Assembly (NCBI GenBank): GCA_938027685.1
Contig: CALJAM010000037.1
Coordinates: 1 to 44,641 of the forward strand
Direction: 5' to 3'
Length of the DNA stretch: 44,641 nt
Source of the DNA: an uncultured Bryobacteraceae bacterium
GTDB lineage: Bacteria; Acidobacteriota; Terriglobia; Bryobacterales; Bryobacteraceae
Part shown: piece by piece, positions 1 through 8,971 of the stretch
How the letters are laid out: the number at the start of each line of letters is the position of its first letter
How positions within the stretch are numbered: the first letter of the stretch is position 1
Translations under genes and position numbers: made by a program
The notes under the pieces: generated by a model
Told to the model about the DNA's origin: nothing
Database searches by the model: none
Seen by the model: the letters and a program-made list of their open reading frames with translations, nothing else

Positions 1-185
1 AGCTGCAGGCTCAGGCGGGGTAAGGGTCCGCGAGCATCGCGGCGAAACGCCGCGAAGGGCCGAGAAAAGCCGCTGCGGGCCGACTAAACGGCCGCACGAC
101 CCGCCTCTGAGGACTCGCCAGCGGCTGATGAATCCCATCCGAGTAAGTCATCCGTCCACCCGGGTCCCTTTGTTCAACGAGCTCA
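1..185 (+). mobile_element. 3' end of an IS5-like element (remnant)
   Basis: The first bases encode the last residues of a transposase, LQAQAG followed by TAA at 21-23. They match the C-terminal codons of the transposase remnants at 10667 and 44444. Downstream, a hairpin-like GC-rich stretch leads to the 14-mer CGAGTAAGTCATCC (140-153), present identically in all three copies. The element then runs into TTTGTTCAACGAGCTC, resembling the outer end of the copy at 10489. The body of the element lies outside the window or is lost. Confidence 0.65.
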
Positions 186-204
186 TGATGGATAACACGA
201 CGGT

Positions 205-264
205 AATGGCAGAAAATGTTCTATGGAACAAGGCCAAGGCGGGTTTTTCAACAAACTTTTGGGC
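205..264. mobile_element. second IS end remnant, similar to the end at 11169-11219
   Basis: The stretch from AAAATGTT (213) to CAACAAACT matches 11169-11215 at roughly four of five positions with one gap, and has the same orientation. At 11219 the same sequence is the 5' outer end of a deleted IS5-like element, so this is probably another IS end abutting the 3' end at 1-185. No transposase reading frame accompanies it. Confidence 0.45.
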
Positions 265-1008
265 TCTGCGCTCGAGGGTAGCAGCACCGTGGTTCTCACC
301 GTATCGACGGGCAGATGCGGCGCCCGGTACACAGCCTTGGCAGTTGCCGGCGCTCGGGGTCGCCGGCCGGTTCCTCGGCCAGGTCAGGCTCCTGCACAGC
401 GCGGGAATCTGCCTTGCGCGGCCAGACTCAGGCTCGGCGCACCGGACCGTTGTCCGCCCGGGCTTACTCGCGCGGTAGCGCGGCGCCACAAACGTCCGTG
501 CTGGCATTCAACAGCGAGGTCATACGCCATCGCCGAGCTCAGCCAGAGCCGGAACCCGCTTCCGCCAGCGGTAAGAAGGGCGGCGCGGCCCTACGGTCGG
601 GAACGCTTCATCGCTCGCGGAGCCTAAAAGAACGGTTGGTCAAACAACCGCCCGCCGATCTACACGCTCCTTGCATCCACTTGCGCGATCGGCCCAATGC
701 TGCCCGGGTGGCGGGCGAGAGCCTTTGTTCCTGCTCCGCGAGCATCCGGCGCCGAGCGCTCTGGCCCGGGTCCGTAGCCAGCGTACCCGATTAAAGGGGC
801 CAAAGGCGCAGGTCGCTGTTTGCCCTTCGCACGGAGCCGGGACGGCATAGGATGTGCGACTTCGCCGCGAGTGGTAACAGGTCGGTCGGCCTCGCCTAAA
901 TGCTCGCCCCATCGGGCTCAGTGAACCGACCGCTGCGTAATCGACCCGGAAAGGCGCGGGCGACGGTCGTCTGCATAAAGGATCGCGCAGCGACAACGGT
1001 GGTCCGAC
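265..1008. other. intergenic stretch without recognisable gene
   Basis: Several overlapping open frames exist on both strands, but all are arginine/proline-rich, mutually overlapping, and typical of chance frames in GC-rich DNA. I see no RNA gene or convincing terminator. Confidence 0.5.
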
Positions 1009-1025
1009 TTAACCGTAAATAACTT
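1009..1025. promoter_or_regulatory. conserved 17-mer TTAACCGTAAATAACTT, copy 1
   Basis: This 17-mer occurs exactly again at 14970-14986, and in variant form at 19613-19628. Its core TTAACCGTAAA fits the palindromic pattern TTWACSGTWAA. It is AT-rich in a GC-rich neighbourhood and ends 78 nt before the start codon at 1104. A regulator-binding or promoter element is the likely meaning; the cognate protein is unknown. Confidence 0.5.
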
Positions 1026-1103
1026 CCTTTCCAGCGCTGCCGGTGCTAATCTCTTTTCGAGCGTTGCGCGACGTTCGCGCAAACCGGTGCGCTGCGGGAA
1101 CTC

Positions 1104-2399
1104 ATGGCTTCCGTAAACTCTGTGATGATATGGGCTCTGCTCTCCGCGGCCCCAATGGCCTTCGGCCAGCCACCTGCGCCGGCAGAGGGTGAGTTCACCC
1201 GCGGGCGCTTTCTACGTCTTTGGTGGTTCGAGGCCGGAATCGAGCACGGCAATCCCATGCCGAACCCGCGCTTCCGCGTGAACGCTCCTGAGGTAGTCCT
1301 CCATCCGAGCTTCGCTTACCGCTCAGAGGTGCGCGCCAGCGGCATGATGCAGCTCCGAATTCAAGAGGATTTAAGGTTGATCGAGGGCGCGGAATTATAC
1401 CTGGAGCTTTGGGGAGGCCACCCCGGCACGGCTAACAAGCGTTTCACCGTCAACGGTCGTAGCACGTACAAGATCCCCGAGGTGGGCACAGAGCAAGGTC
1501 ATTGTACCCACCAATATCCCCGCATAAAGCTCAAACGAACCGATCTCGTATCCGGCTACAACGCCATTCAATTCGCTTGCGACCAGGGAAAGTCTTTCTG
1601 GGGGCACTTCATCGTCGACAATGCATGCTTGCGTATCGAACTCCCCCGCTCGCATCCCGACCTCGCGAAGGCAGGCCTGACAGACTTCGACCCGCGAGTG
1701 GATGTTTTTCCGGGACCTGGGCCGGAAACGTTCACCATCTCGTTGCAAGCCGACGCCTCCGAGGTCGCCAAGATCGCACGTGTGGATTACTGGGGCTTCT
1801 ATGAAGGTTATGACGAAAACGGTGACGGGGTGTTTCGCGACTGGCACGGCTTCACCAAGAACCGACTGCCGACCGGTCACCTGGGCAGCGCATTTGAACC
1901 GCCGTTCCGTTTGCATTGGGATCTTGCCATGCTGCCGGCCCAGCGAGACATGGCTGTGCGGGCGACGATTACGCTAAAGGATCGCCCGAATTTGACTTAC
2001 GAAACCGCGGCTGTCACGAAGCTCGTGCACCAGGTGGGCGGCGCTCAGGTTCGAATGTACGGTGTTTCCGACAAGCCCGTTCCCTTCTGGTCGAGAGCCG
2101 GTAAGGCGCGCACTGCGAAGCTGGAACTCGACCTGGACCCATCCCGCATCGAACGTGCCGAGCTGCACACGGTAGTCTGGGACGGAGGGCGTGGTTCCGT
2201 GGCTGATTACTTCACATTGAATGGCCGCGCCTTCCCAGTCGCGGCCGAGGGTAAACACGATGTCATCTACACCGTCCTCCCCGTACCGCCGGACCTGCTG
2301 CGACGAGGCAGGAACGAAATCCGGTTGCTCTCCGATACCGAGCACCACGGCATCGAAATCCTCGAGCCGGGGCCGACGCTGGTCGTCCGCTACCGTTAA
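1104..2399 (+). CDS. secreted protein of unknown function with two similar beta-sandwich-like modules
   Basis: A 431-residue protein. The N-terminus (charged start, then WALLSAAPMAFGQ) is a Sec signal peptide cleaved near residue 22, so the protein is exported. Two stretches look related: about residues 90-185 (AELYLELWGGHPG, then FTVNGRSTYK) and about 345-431 (AELHTVVWDGG, then YFTLNGRAF, ending NEIRLLSDTEHHGIEILEPG). Each pairs a strand-rich segment with an 'F.(V/L)NGR' turn, which suggests duplicated jelly-roll or carbohydrate-binding-like modules. A short acidic segment YDENGDGVFRDW (about residue 235) resembles a calcium-binding loop. No catalytic motif is evident. A GGGA sequence lies 7 nt before ATG. 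It stands alone, with the conserved 17-mer at 1009 upstream. I do not recognise the family; a role in binding plant polysaccharide is a guess from context. Confidence 0.8.
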   Translation: MASVNSVMIWALLSAAPMAFGQPPAPAEGEFTRGRFLRLWWFEAGIEHGNPMPNPRFRVNAPEVVLHPSFAYRSEVRASGMMQLRIQEDLRLIEGAELYLELWGGHPGTANKRFTVNGRSTYKIPEVGTEQGHCTHQYPRIKLKRTDLVSGYNAIQFACDQGKSFWGHFIVDNACLRIELPRSHPDLAKAGLTDFDPRVDVFPGPGPETFTISLQADASEVAKIARVDYWGFYEGYDENGDGVFRDWHGFTKNRLPTGHLGSAFEPPFRLHWDLAMLPAQRDMAVRATITLKDRPNLTYETAAVTKLVHQVGGAQVRMYGVSDKPVPFWSRAGKARTAKLELDLDPSRIERAELHTVVWDGGRGSVADYFTLNGRAFPVAAEGKHDVIYTVLPVPPDLLRRGRNEIRLLSDTEHHGIEILEPGPTLVVRYR

Positions 2400-3870
2400 C
2401 GGGGGCCGGACGCGCCCAGCGAAACAGCATAGTCTCGAAATGATTCAGCCGCCTGGTCTCTTAGCGCAAAATCCAAAAATCCCACGCCACGCAATGGGTC
2501 CTTAATAGTCCTCGGCCAGCCTCCGCCGCAAGATTACCACTCGCAACGATTTCCAAGCGCGCTCCAGGAGGCGCCCAGGCGGTCAGACGTCCGGTTTCAG
2601 TGAAATCTACGGCGAATCCACCGGACTGGGCTCGCCCTAGAGCGGCCGATCGCCGGCGCCATGGGTAATGCTGTTGACGATCTGCTGCTGATCGGGCGAG
2701 TTTGCAGCAACCCGCCGCTGAGCTAAGCGGCCCGCCGGCGCCGACGGACTGGTCTGGCACGGGATGATTCTCCGCAGGAGTCGCGGCTGGATGCGGGGCA
2801 TCTTCCCGCGAGCCTTGCGGCGGGGTGATTGCACAGCGTTGGGGGAGCGACGCCCGCGCGTTGGTGAGCGTGCGTCGCCGGATCGCACGAGATCGGACCC
2901 CGCCCTGAGTCGGGGTTTCCGGCTGAACCTTCTCGCCTCAGGCAAAACCATCGGGAAACCCAACCGCGGACTCCGTTGCACGGTTCGGCACAAAGCCGCC
3001 ACTTGCGCCGTCAAGCGGAGATTGACCCGCGTGCAGGCGAGCGCAACACGCAAAGGGCGTTCCCACGCCGGCGCAAGTCGAATAGAACCCACGAATCGCA
3101 GCAGCGGCCGGCGAGACCGTCGGCCTGCGCGGTGCCGTGCCAACCGAGGCGCCGACTCACAGGCGAGCGCCGGGGCCCATTGCAACTGGCAAGGATGAAA
3201 GCCTACGAGCGGTCCTGTTGCGGAGCGGCTCCCCGGGTGCCGGGGGAGTTCCGGTACCACACGCTGCATCACACTATCGACCGACCCGGAGGTTGGACGC
3301 GCGCCACTGCGTCAACCGACTGAAGGAGTCGAGCAAGAGGACGTACGATACGGCGAACGTCCGCTAACCGCTCGCTGCTGTGACCGCCTGGGCGAGGCAG
3401 CCGGTAGGTTACCGGCTGAGTCGGAAGGCGTCGCAAGCTATGGCCGCAATTCCTCGGATGGGTATGCTTGGAACGAAGAGGTTGAAGCTCCACGACCGAA
3501 AGAAAGGGAGCCGGCGGCAACCCTCGATCGCGGCGCGTCACGACAGAACGCGGACGACAGCGCCTTTGGCGGCCGCGGGAGGGAGAAGACAAGAGCCCTT
3601 TGGCGGCACTGCATCGGGCGCCTCGCGCAAAGCCAGACTGCTCGCGAACGTGCTCATTCACGTCTGAATCGGCTGAGTAAGAGTACGAGAGATCGATATT
3701 GGGCCGCTCACTTAAAGCCCTATGGCGAGTCCGTAATAAGGATGCCCGCGGCGCGTGAGCGGACCGCCTGCTGTTTCCTAAAGGAAAGCTGGCTCCCGGA
3801 ACGATGTATGAATTTTTCCGCGTTCGCCTAAGTCGCTGTCTCGGTAACGCCAAAAGGCCGGTAGTTGGAC
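2400..3870. other. 1.47-kb stretch without recognisable gene
   Basis: The open frames here overlap on both strands, are dominated by Arg/Ala/Pro/Gly, lack ribosome-binding sites and show no recognisable domain. No tRNA-like cloverleaf, CRISPR-like repeat or transposase fragment was found by eye. It may be degenerate DNA resembling the IS-scarred region at 41054-42899. Confidence 0.5.
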
Positions 3871-5403
3871 TTACCAGTTGACATCGATGTGCGGCAGCCG
3901 CCGCGGCGGCTTCATAAGCGCGCAATGCAGTTGGAGCAGAGCGTAAAGCAGGTCATCGGCCCCGGTTATCGCTTCGTAGTGCTGCGCGCTTCCGTCGGCG
4001 CGGAACAAACCGTTGCCGGCGAATACCGTGAGGGCCATGTCCGCCGTGCGGCGGGCAAACTCTAGATAGCGATGACGCTTTTCCGCCGATATAGCGGGTT
4101 CCTGCGCAAGGGCAACCATCAAGGAGATCACTTGGCCCGCGGCTCGGGGCCATAGATCGGCACAATCCTCGGGCAGCCCCTCCGCAAGGTAGCGGTCAGC
4201 GGCCGCCTCAACGGCGGTAAGAAAGCGTCGGTCTTGGGTTTGCAAATAGCGCGTGTAGTCCAGGAGGGCTCGCCCGGAGAATCCGGCGCTGCCGTAACCC
4301 ATTCGCCACAGCGGACTCAACGTGGCGCTCTCAGTTCGGGTTCCCCCGCGGCTGACGACGAGCCGTCCGCGGGCGTCCCTGCGATCCGGGGGCTCGCTGG
4401 CGGCGGGCTTGGGGTTGGAACTGGAAGCCACGGTCTCGCTGGCCGGGTCAGAGAAGGCACGTTCGTCGAGCTCACGGACCATGGCCCGCCAAGCCTGGGT
4501 CCGTGAGGGAATGAGCGCCGCCGCCTCCCACAGCAATGCTCGCAGGGTGGGGTCCGCGGAGCGTTCAGGCTGCCAGGTGCCGGGTTGGATGAGAAGGCTA
4601 AAAGGCTGTGGCCGAAGGCTGGTGCGACTTTCAATGAGCGTCTCAGCGCGCTCGATAAACTTCGGATCGCGCGTCTGAGCGTAAGCGTGCGCGTAAGCCC
4701 AGATGTAGAACCCCGCATGGCGGGGATACGCTGCGCCGGTGGCCGGCCCGTATTGCGAGATCGCGGCGTGGCGACTGTAGTCGCCGATCCGTTTATTGCC
4801 TATCTGGGCCATCCAAAGCGCGTCGGCAAAGCGGAGTGCGCGGTACGCGTCGATTGCGTAGAGTTTTTCCCAAAAGGGGAAGCGACGATAAACCTCGTAG
4901 GTATCGGCGTAGCCCCGCTCATGCAGGAAATCCCAGCTGGCGTGTTCACCGGAGTACATCAGGCCGGTGGCGGGACTTTGGCAGTGCAACAGCCAGAAGC
5001 GCAGACAGGCATCGGCATGGCGAGCATAGCGTTCCTCGCCCGTCAACTCACTGAACTCATACAGGGTGCGCAACAGCATTATGTCGTGCTCGAGATTGTT
5101 GCCGACGGGTGCTCGGTCGCCTGGACGCACGCCCACGGGCGGCTCGGGGATGCCGTACCCCACGGCCTGAAGCTGACCGCCGCCTTTGCGGAAGTACTCC
5201 TCCGGCAGCGATGTCACGGGGAGCGAGAGCGTCTTCAAGTCAAGCATGGCCGCGAACAGCGGCGAATGGACGGGGCCGTAGCGGTCCGTGCCCCTCTCGA
5301 TCATGGTGTCGAGGAAGACGCGAACGGTATTTAGATAAGCGTCGGGCGGGGTGCCCTGAACCAGGGCCCCCGCCACGAAAAATGCGAGCCGGCGGGCGAG
5401 CAC
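3871..5403 (-). CDS. secreted (alpha/alpha)-toroid-like glycoside hydrolase/lyase-like protein
   Basis: Start taken at the GTG at 5403. It gives a 510-residue protein with a typical signal peptide (MLARRLAFFVAGALVQG), begins 4 nt after the stop of the upstream TonB-dependent receptor, and has a purine-rich TAGGAAA just before it. The open frame extends further upstream but only inside the receptor gene. The mature protein is helix-rich, with recurring motifs such as YEFSELTGEERYARHADACL, FADALWMAQIGNKR and GFYIWAYAHAYAQTRDPKF. The spacing of these 'D..Y...A..L..W' helices is that of six-hairpin or (alpha/alpha)-barrel carbohydrate enzymes (glycosidases, pectate/uronate lyases). An N-terminal MIERGTDRYGP segment resembles the substrate-side loop of such proteins. 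A Ser/Pro/Arg-rich linker (about 350-385) separates two helical halves. Coupling to the receptor supports a role in carbohydrate use; the exact family and substrate are not assignable by eye. Confidence 0.72.
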   Translation of the reverse strand: MLARRLAFFVAGALVQGTPPDAYLNTVRVFLDTMIERGTDRYGPVHSPLFAAMLDLKTLSLPVTSLPEEYFRKGGGQLQAVGYGIPEPPVGVRPGDRAPVGNNLEHDIMLLRTLYEFSELTGEERYARHADACLRFWLLHCQSPATGLMYSGEHASWDFLHERGYADTYEVYRRFPFWEKLYAIDAYRALRFADALWMAQIGNKRIGDYSRHAAISQYGPATGAAYPRHAGFYIWAYAHAYAQTRDPKFIERAETLIESRTSLRPQPFSLLIQPGTWQPERSADPTLRALLWEAAALIPSRTQAWRAMVRELDERAFSDPASETVASSSNPKPAASEPPDRRDARGRLVVSRGGTRTESATLSPLWRMGYGSAGFSGRALLDYTRYLQTQDRRFLTAVEAAADRYLAEGLPEDCADLWPRAAGQVISLMVALAQEPAISAEKRHRYLEFARRTADMALTVFAGNGLFRADGSAQHYEAITGADDLLYALLQLHCALMKPPRRLPHIDVNW

Positions 5404-5407
5404 TTTC

Positions 5408-8400
5408 CTAGAATACGCCCCGGATGGAGAACTGAACCACGCGATTGCCACCCGCGGTCTGGATGACGCCGAATGTCGCCTTATTAGCCATGTTGGTGCC
5501 CGGGGCATCCCACTGCGGGCTGTTGGTCACGTTGCTGGCGTCCGCCCGGATATCGAGATTGATGCGCTCATAAATCTGAATCCGCTTGATGACGGAGGCG
5601 TCCAGCGTCTTGCGATGCGGAGCCCGCAGCTCGGCGAAGTGGGGCGGCTCGGGAGGAACCATGTACTGCGTGGGCAGCGACAGGAACGCCTTGGTGTCGA
5701 AGTACGGATTCAGCACCTCGCGAGTTACCGGATCGACGCGGTCGCCGATGCGCTCGCGGATGGGGCCCTTCTTGGCCGCGTTACGCAGGCGGTAGGGCCG
5801 TCCGTTGCTGTCGGAGATCGAGAGCGGCGTCCCCGAGGAATAGAAGGCCCGGCCGCTCACACTCCAACCGCCGATGATCCGCGACCAGAGCCCGGTCGTG
5901 ACCCAGGGCCTGCCTTTGCCGAAGGGGAGGTCGTAAACAAAGGCCAAGTTCATGACGTGCGGCCGATCCATGTCCGAAATGCAGCGGTAGTAACGCTTGT
6001 TGACCAAACTGGTGAGGTTGTTCTCGATCATCTTCGAGATGGTGTGGTTGAAGATCACGGTCAGGCCGTGGGTAAGACGCTTCTCGAGATTGAGGAAGAC
6101 GGAGTGGTAGACGGTAGTGGCGGCGTTAGTCCCCTGCTGGGAGACGGAGGTGAACTGGGGGTAGGCCAGCCAAAACTGCCGCTGCGGAATCGTGCTCGAG
6201 CTGCCGAGCGGCGTATTCGCCGGCAAGATGCCGTAGAAGGGATTGGGAACCCGAATATTTTCGGCGGGGCCCAACTCTAAGTACTTGTCGGGCTTTTCGT
6301 TCAAATTGAAGCCCTGGTAGCCCTTGACGCTCAACATGCGGACGAAGGCCAGCTCCAGCCTGGTCTGCGCCGGAAGGGCTTGCTGGATGCTGAACTGCCA
6401 CTGTTGCGAGTACGGCAAGACCCGGTCCTGGGCCAGGAACGAGATCGAGTCACCCACCCGCGCTGCGAGCCCTTCCGAGGACCCTTTCGGCCGCGGCACG
6501 CCCCCCGGGAAGGGGTTGGCCAGCGTCGTAAACGGGGTCACGCCGCGGTCCGTCGTGCCTACGTAAGGGATCGAGGTGGAGAAGGTCGGCGGGATGGCCA
6601 GGGTGGTGTCCTGGTTGACCACCCCGCTCGAATAGAACAGACCGTAGCCGCCGCGAATTACGGTGTTCGCCAGCAGTTGATAGGCAAAGCCGAAACGCGG
6701 ACCAAGATTGTTCCAATCCGTCTTGCCCTGACGGCGAGAGACGTTGTTCACGCCGGCGAAGATCAGGCCGCCCCTGAGATCCAGACCCGGAACCTTAACA
6801 GGATTCGGGGCATAATAGTCAAACCCCCAACTGAGTTGGTTGAAACGCTCCGTGTAAGGAGTCTCGACCTCCCAACGCAGACCGAGGTTCAAAGTCAGTT
6901 TGCGCGTGACCTTCCAGTCGTCCTGCAGATAAGTGGCCGCGTAGTAACTGCGCAAAGCGTAGGGTGCCGGACCGGAGATCGATCCGGAGATTGGGATGCC
7001 CATGAGCAGCTCGGCCATCGAGGTCCCGCTCACGCGGCTGGCGGCGGCCACAAAGGGATCGGAAACCGTGAAGGTGGGTCGGAAGGTGAAGTAACCAGCG
7101 GCCTGTGAATCCGGGCTGATCTCATTCCAATTGACCACGCGGAAGTCGCCGCCGATGCGCACATTGTGCGCTCCCGCCAGCTTGTTCAGAGTGGGACGCG
7201 CCACGTAGGAATCATTGGCGCGGATCTTAAACCGGTGACCGATCATGTAAATCCCCTCGCCCATGTCGATGCCGGGCCAAGCGGGCCGAATCTGATTGGC
7301 CAGGATGTCGGGGTGCAGCTTCAGAAGCTTGGGGTCCAGTTTGTTGCCGGAGAATACGGTATCGCTCCAGTAACGGCTGAAGGCGAGCCGCAGCGAGGCG
7401 ACCAGCGTGGGGGAGAAGGTGTAATCGTCGTTGATGCTAGCGTTGTAGAAATGGCGGAAGTCGGCGTTGGGGGTGCCGCCAATCGGCGCGTTACGCAGGC
7501 CCTGGGGGACCGCCGTGAAGTGGACGGCGAAGTCCATGAAGCCGAACCGTCCAAACAGGCGCTGGCGCGGGCTGAGCATGTGGTCAATCCGCTGGCTGAT
7601 CTGCTTGGACGGCACGCGGTTCCTGGATTGCGCGACCCAATTGTACACGCCGATCTGGGTGGGCACGTTCAGGTTGGGCGCCGGGTAGACGGACATGACC
7701 GCCTGACCGGTCTCGTTCTGCAAGGAGGCGGGGATCACGTTCCCCGGGAAGGGTTGCCGGGTAACGGTGGTTCCGGTGACGACACTAGTGTAGGGGTTAT
7801 AGATGACCAGCGGCGTGCCCTGGGGACTGAGTGTCTTTGAAAAATCGCCGCGGCGCTCGGTGTCGGTGGGCACTCGGGCGGAGTAAGTGGTTCCACCTTT
7901 CCGCCCCTCCCACTGGATGGAGGTGAAGAAAAATGTGCGATCGCGGCCGTTGTAAAGCCTGGGCAGAACAACCGGACCGCCGAGTGTCCCGGAATAGAAC
8001 TGGCGGTTGTCGTCGGGCCGGGGAACGCCGCGCTTGTTGTTGGTCCAGGAGTTGGCGTTGAAGATTTCGTTGCGGATGAATCCCTCGAAAGAGCCGTGGA
8101 GCTCGTTGGTCCCCGAGCGCGTGGCGTAGCTGACGACGCCGCCGTTCGTGTGCCCGTAGGCGGCATCGAACATGGTGGTCTGCACGCGCAATTCCTCGAC
8201 GGCGTCACCGGAGGGCGAGGTGCCCATGGATCCGCCCTGTCGCGGCATCACGATGGAAGCGCCGTCCACGACGATTTCATTACGTCCTACGGTGGCGCCG
8301 CCGCCGTGCACGCTGAAGAAATGCTGCTGGGAGTCCGAGAAAGGACCGCCGAACCACTGCGACTCGCTGCGCACCCCCGGAGTCAGCGTGATAAGGTTCA

Positions 8401-8848
8401 GCGGGTTTCGATTCGGGAAATAGAGCAGGTCCACGAAGCGCCGATCTACGACTTGGGCCAGATCCGCCGACGCCGTCTGGAGCAGGGGCAGCTCAGCCGT
8501 AACGGTAATCGACTCGGTCGGCGCGCCGACGTCCAGTTGGAAGTTGAGTTCGAGTCTTTCGCCCGTGCGGATCTCCACGTTCGGGCGGATCACCCGCTTG
8601 AAGCCCACGGCTTCGACGGTGACTGTGTAGGCGCCGGGCTCCAGATAAGGAATGAGGTAGTAGCCCTCGGCGTTGCTCACCGACGAAGTCTTGACGTTGC
8701 TGGCGTTCGATTGGGCACTGACCGTCGCGCCAGGAATGACGGCCCCGGTGGGGTCGGTGATGCGACCCAGCAGGGTGCCGCGGTAGTCCTGCGCCCACAG
8801 CGCCAAGGCGCCGGCGAGGAAGACGAGGGGCAGACGGCAGGTGGACAT
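5408..8848 (-). CDS. Oar-like TonB-dependent receptor with N-terminal carboxypeptidase-regulatory-like domain
   Basis: 1146 residues from the ATG at 8848, which has GGAGG 8 nt upstream (8857-8861) and opens a clean signal peptide (MSTCRLPLVFLAGALALWAQ). Residues ~22-105 form a CnaB/CarboxypepD_reg-like beta-sandwich (GRITDPTGAVIPGATVSAQ, then GYYLIPYLEPGAYTVTVEA). A plug-like region follows (ITVTAELPLLQTASA, then VVDGASIVMPRQGG), and then a long beta-barrel with alternating strands such as YLQDDWKVTRKLTLNLGLRW. The chain ends in a terminal aromatic residue (FSIRGVF), as outer-membrane barrels do. It imports an unknown ligand, probably oligosaccharide, using TonB energy. The downstream hydrolase starts 4 nt after its stop, and the regulator-like gene at 8972 is divergent. 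It is paralogous to the receptors at 15033 and 36479. Confidence 0.92.
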   Translation of the reverse strand: MSTCRLPLVFLAGALALWAQDYRGTLLGRITDPTGAVIPGATVSAQSNASNVKTSSVSNAEGYYLIPYLEPGAYTVTVEAVGFKRVIRPNVEIRTGERLELNFQLDVGAPTESITVTAELPLLQTASADLAQVVDRRFVDLLYFPNRNPLNLITLTPGVRSESQWFGGPFSDSQQHFFSVHGGGATVGRNEIVVDGASIVMPRQGGSMGTSPSGDAVEELRVQTTMFDAAYGHTNGGVVSYATRSGTNELHGSFEGFIRNEIFNANSWTNNKRGVPRPDDNRQFYSGTLGGPVVLPRLYNGRDRTFFFTSIQWEGRKGGTTYSARVPTDTERRGDFSKTLSPQGTPLVIYNPYTSVVTGTTVTRQPFPGNVIPASLQNETGQAVMSVYPAPNLNVPTQIGVYNWVAQSRNRVPSKQISQRIDHMLSPRQRLFGRFGFMDFAVHFTAVPQGLRNAPIGGTPNADFRHFYNASINDDYTFSPTLVASLRLAFSRYWSDTVFSGNKLDPKLLKLHPDILANQIRPAWPGIDMGEGIYMIGHRFKIRANDSYVARPTLNKLAGAHNVRIGGDFRVVNWNEISPDSQAAGYFTFRPTFTVSDPFVAAASRVSGTSMAELLMGIPISGSISGPAPYALRSYYAATYLQDDWKVTRKLTLNLGLRWEVETPYTERFNQLSWGFDYYAPNPVKVPGLDLRGGLIFAGVNNVSRRQGKTDWNNLGPRFGFAYQLLANTVIRGGYGLFYSSGVVNQDTTLAIPPTFSTSIPYVGTTDRGVTPFTTLANPFPGGVPRPKGSSEGLAARVGDSISFLAQDRVLPYSQQWQFSIQQALPAQTRLELAFVRMLSVKGYQGFNLNEKPDKYLELGPAENIRVPNPFYGILPANTPLGSSSTIPQRQFWLAYPQFTSVSQQGTNAATTVYHSVFLNLEKRLTHGLTVIFNHTISKMIENNLTSLVNKRYYRCISDMDRPHVMNLAFVYDLPFGKGRPWVTTGLWSRIIGGWSVSGRAFYSSGTPLSISDSNGRPYRLRNAAKKGPIRERIGDRVDPVTREVLNPYFDTKAFLSLPTQYMVPPEPPHFAELRAPHRKTLDASVIKRIQIYERINLDIRADASNVTNSPQWDAPGTNMANKATFGVIQTAGGNRVVQFSIRGVF

Positions 8849-8914
8849 TGCGTTAACCTCCGCTGATATCATGCGCCCGAGCACCGCCCAGGTCAAGCCT
8901 CCCGAGGTGCGCAG

Positions 8915-8929
8915 CCGGTTGTAAACCGG
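8915..8929. promoter_or_regulatory. inverted repeat CCGGTT-GTA-AACCGG in divergent intergenic region
   Basis: Perfect 6-bp arms separated by 3 nt lie in the 123-nt gap between the divergent receptor gene (start 8848) and the regulator-like gene (start 8972). The position and symmetry fit an operator acting on both promoters. A following CATTAACG gives some resemblance, with one gap, to the conserved TTAACCGTAAATAACTT element in reverse orientation. Confidence 0.4.
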
Positions 8930-8971
8930 TCATTAACGTCGCTATGTTACACTAGCACCGGGGGTTGTCCA

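Noticed and set aside
2637-3925. several 100-220-residue overlapping frames on both strands
   Set aside because: Arg/Pro-rich, mutually overlapping, no start signals and no recognisable motif; typical chance frames at this G+C content.
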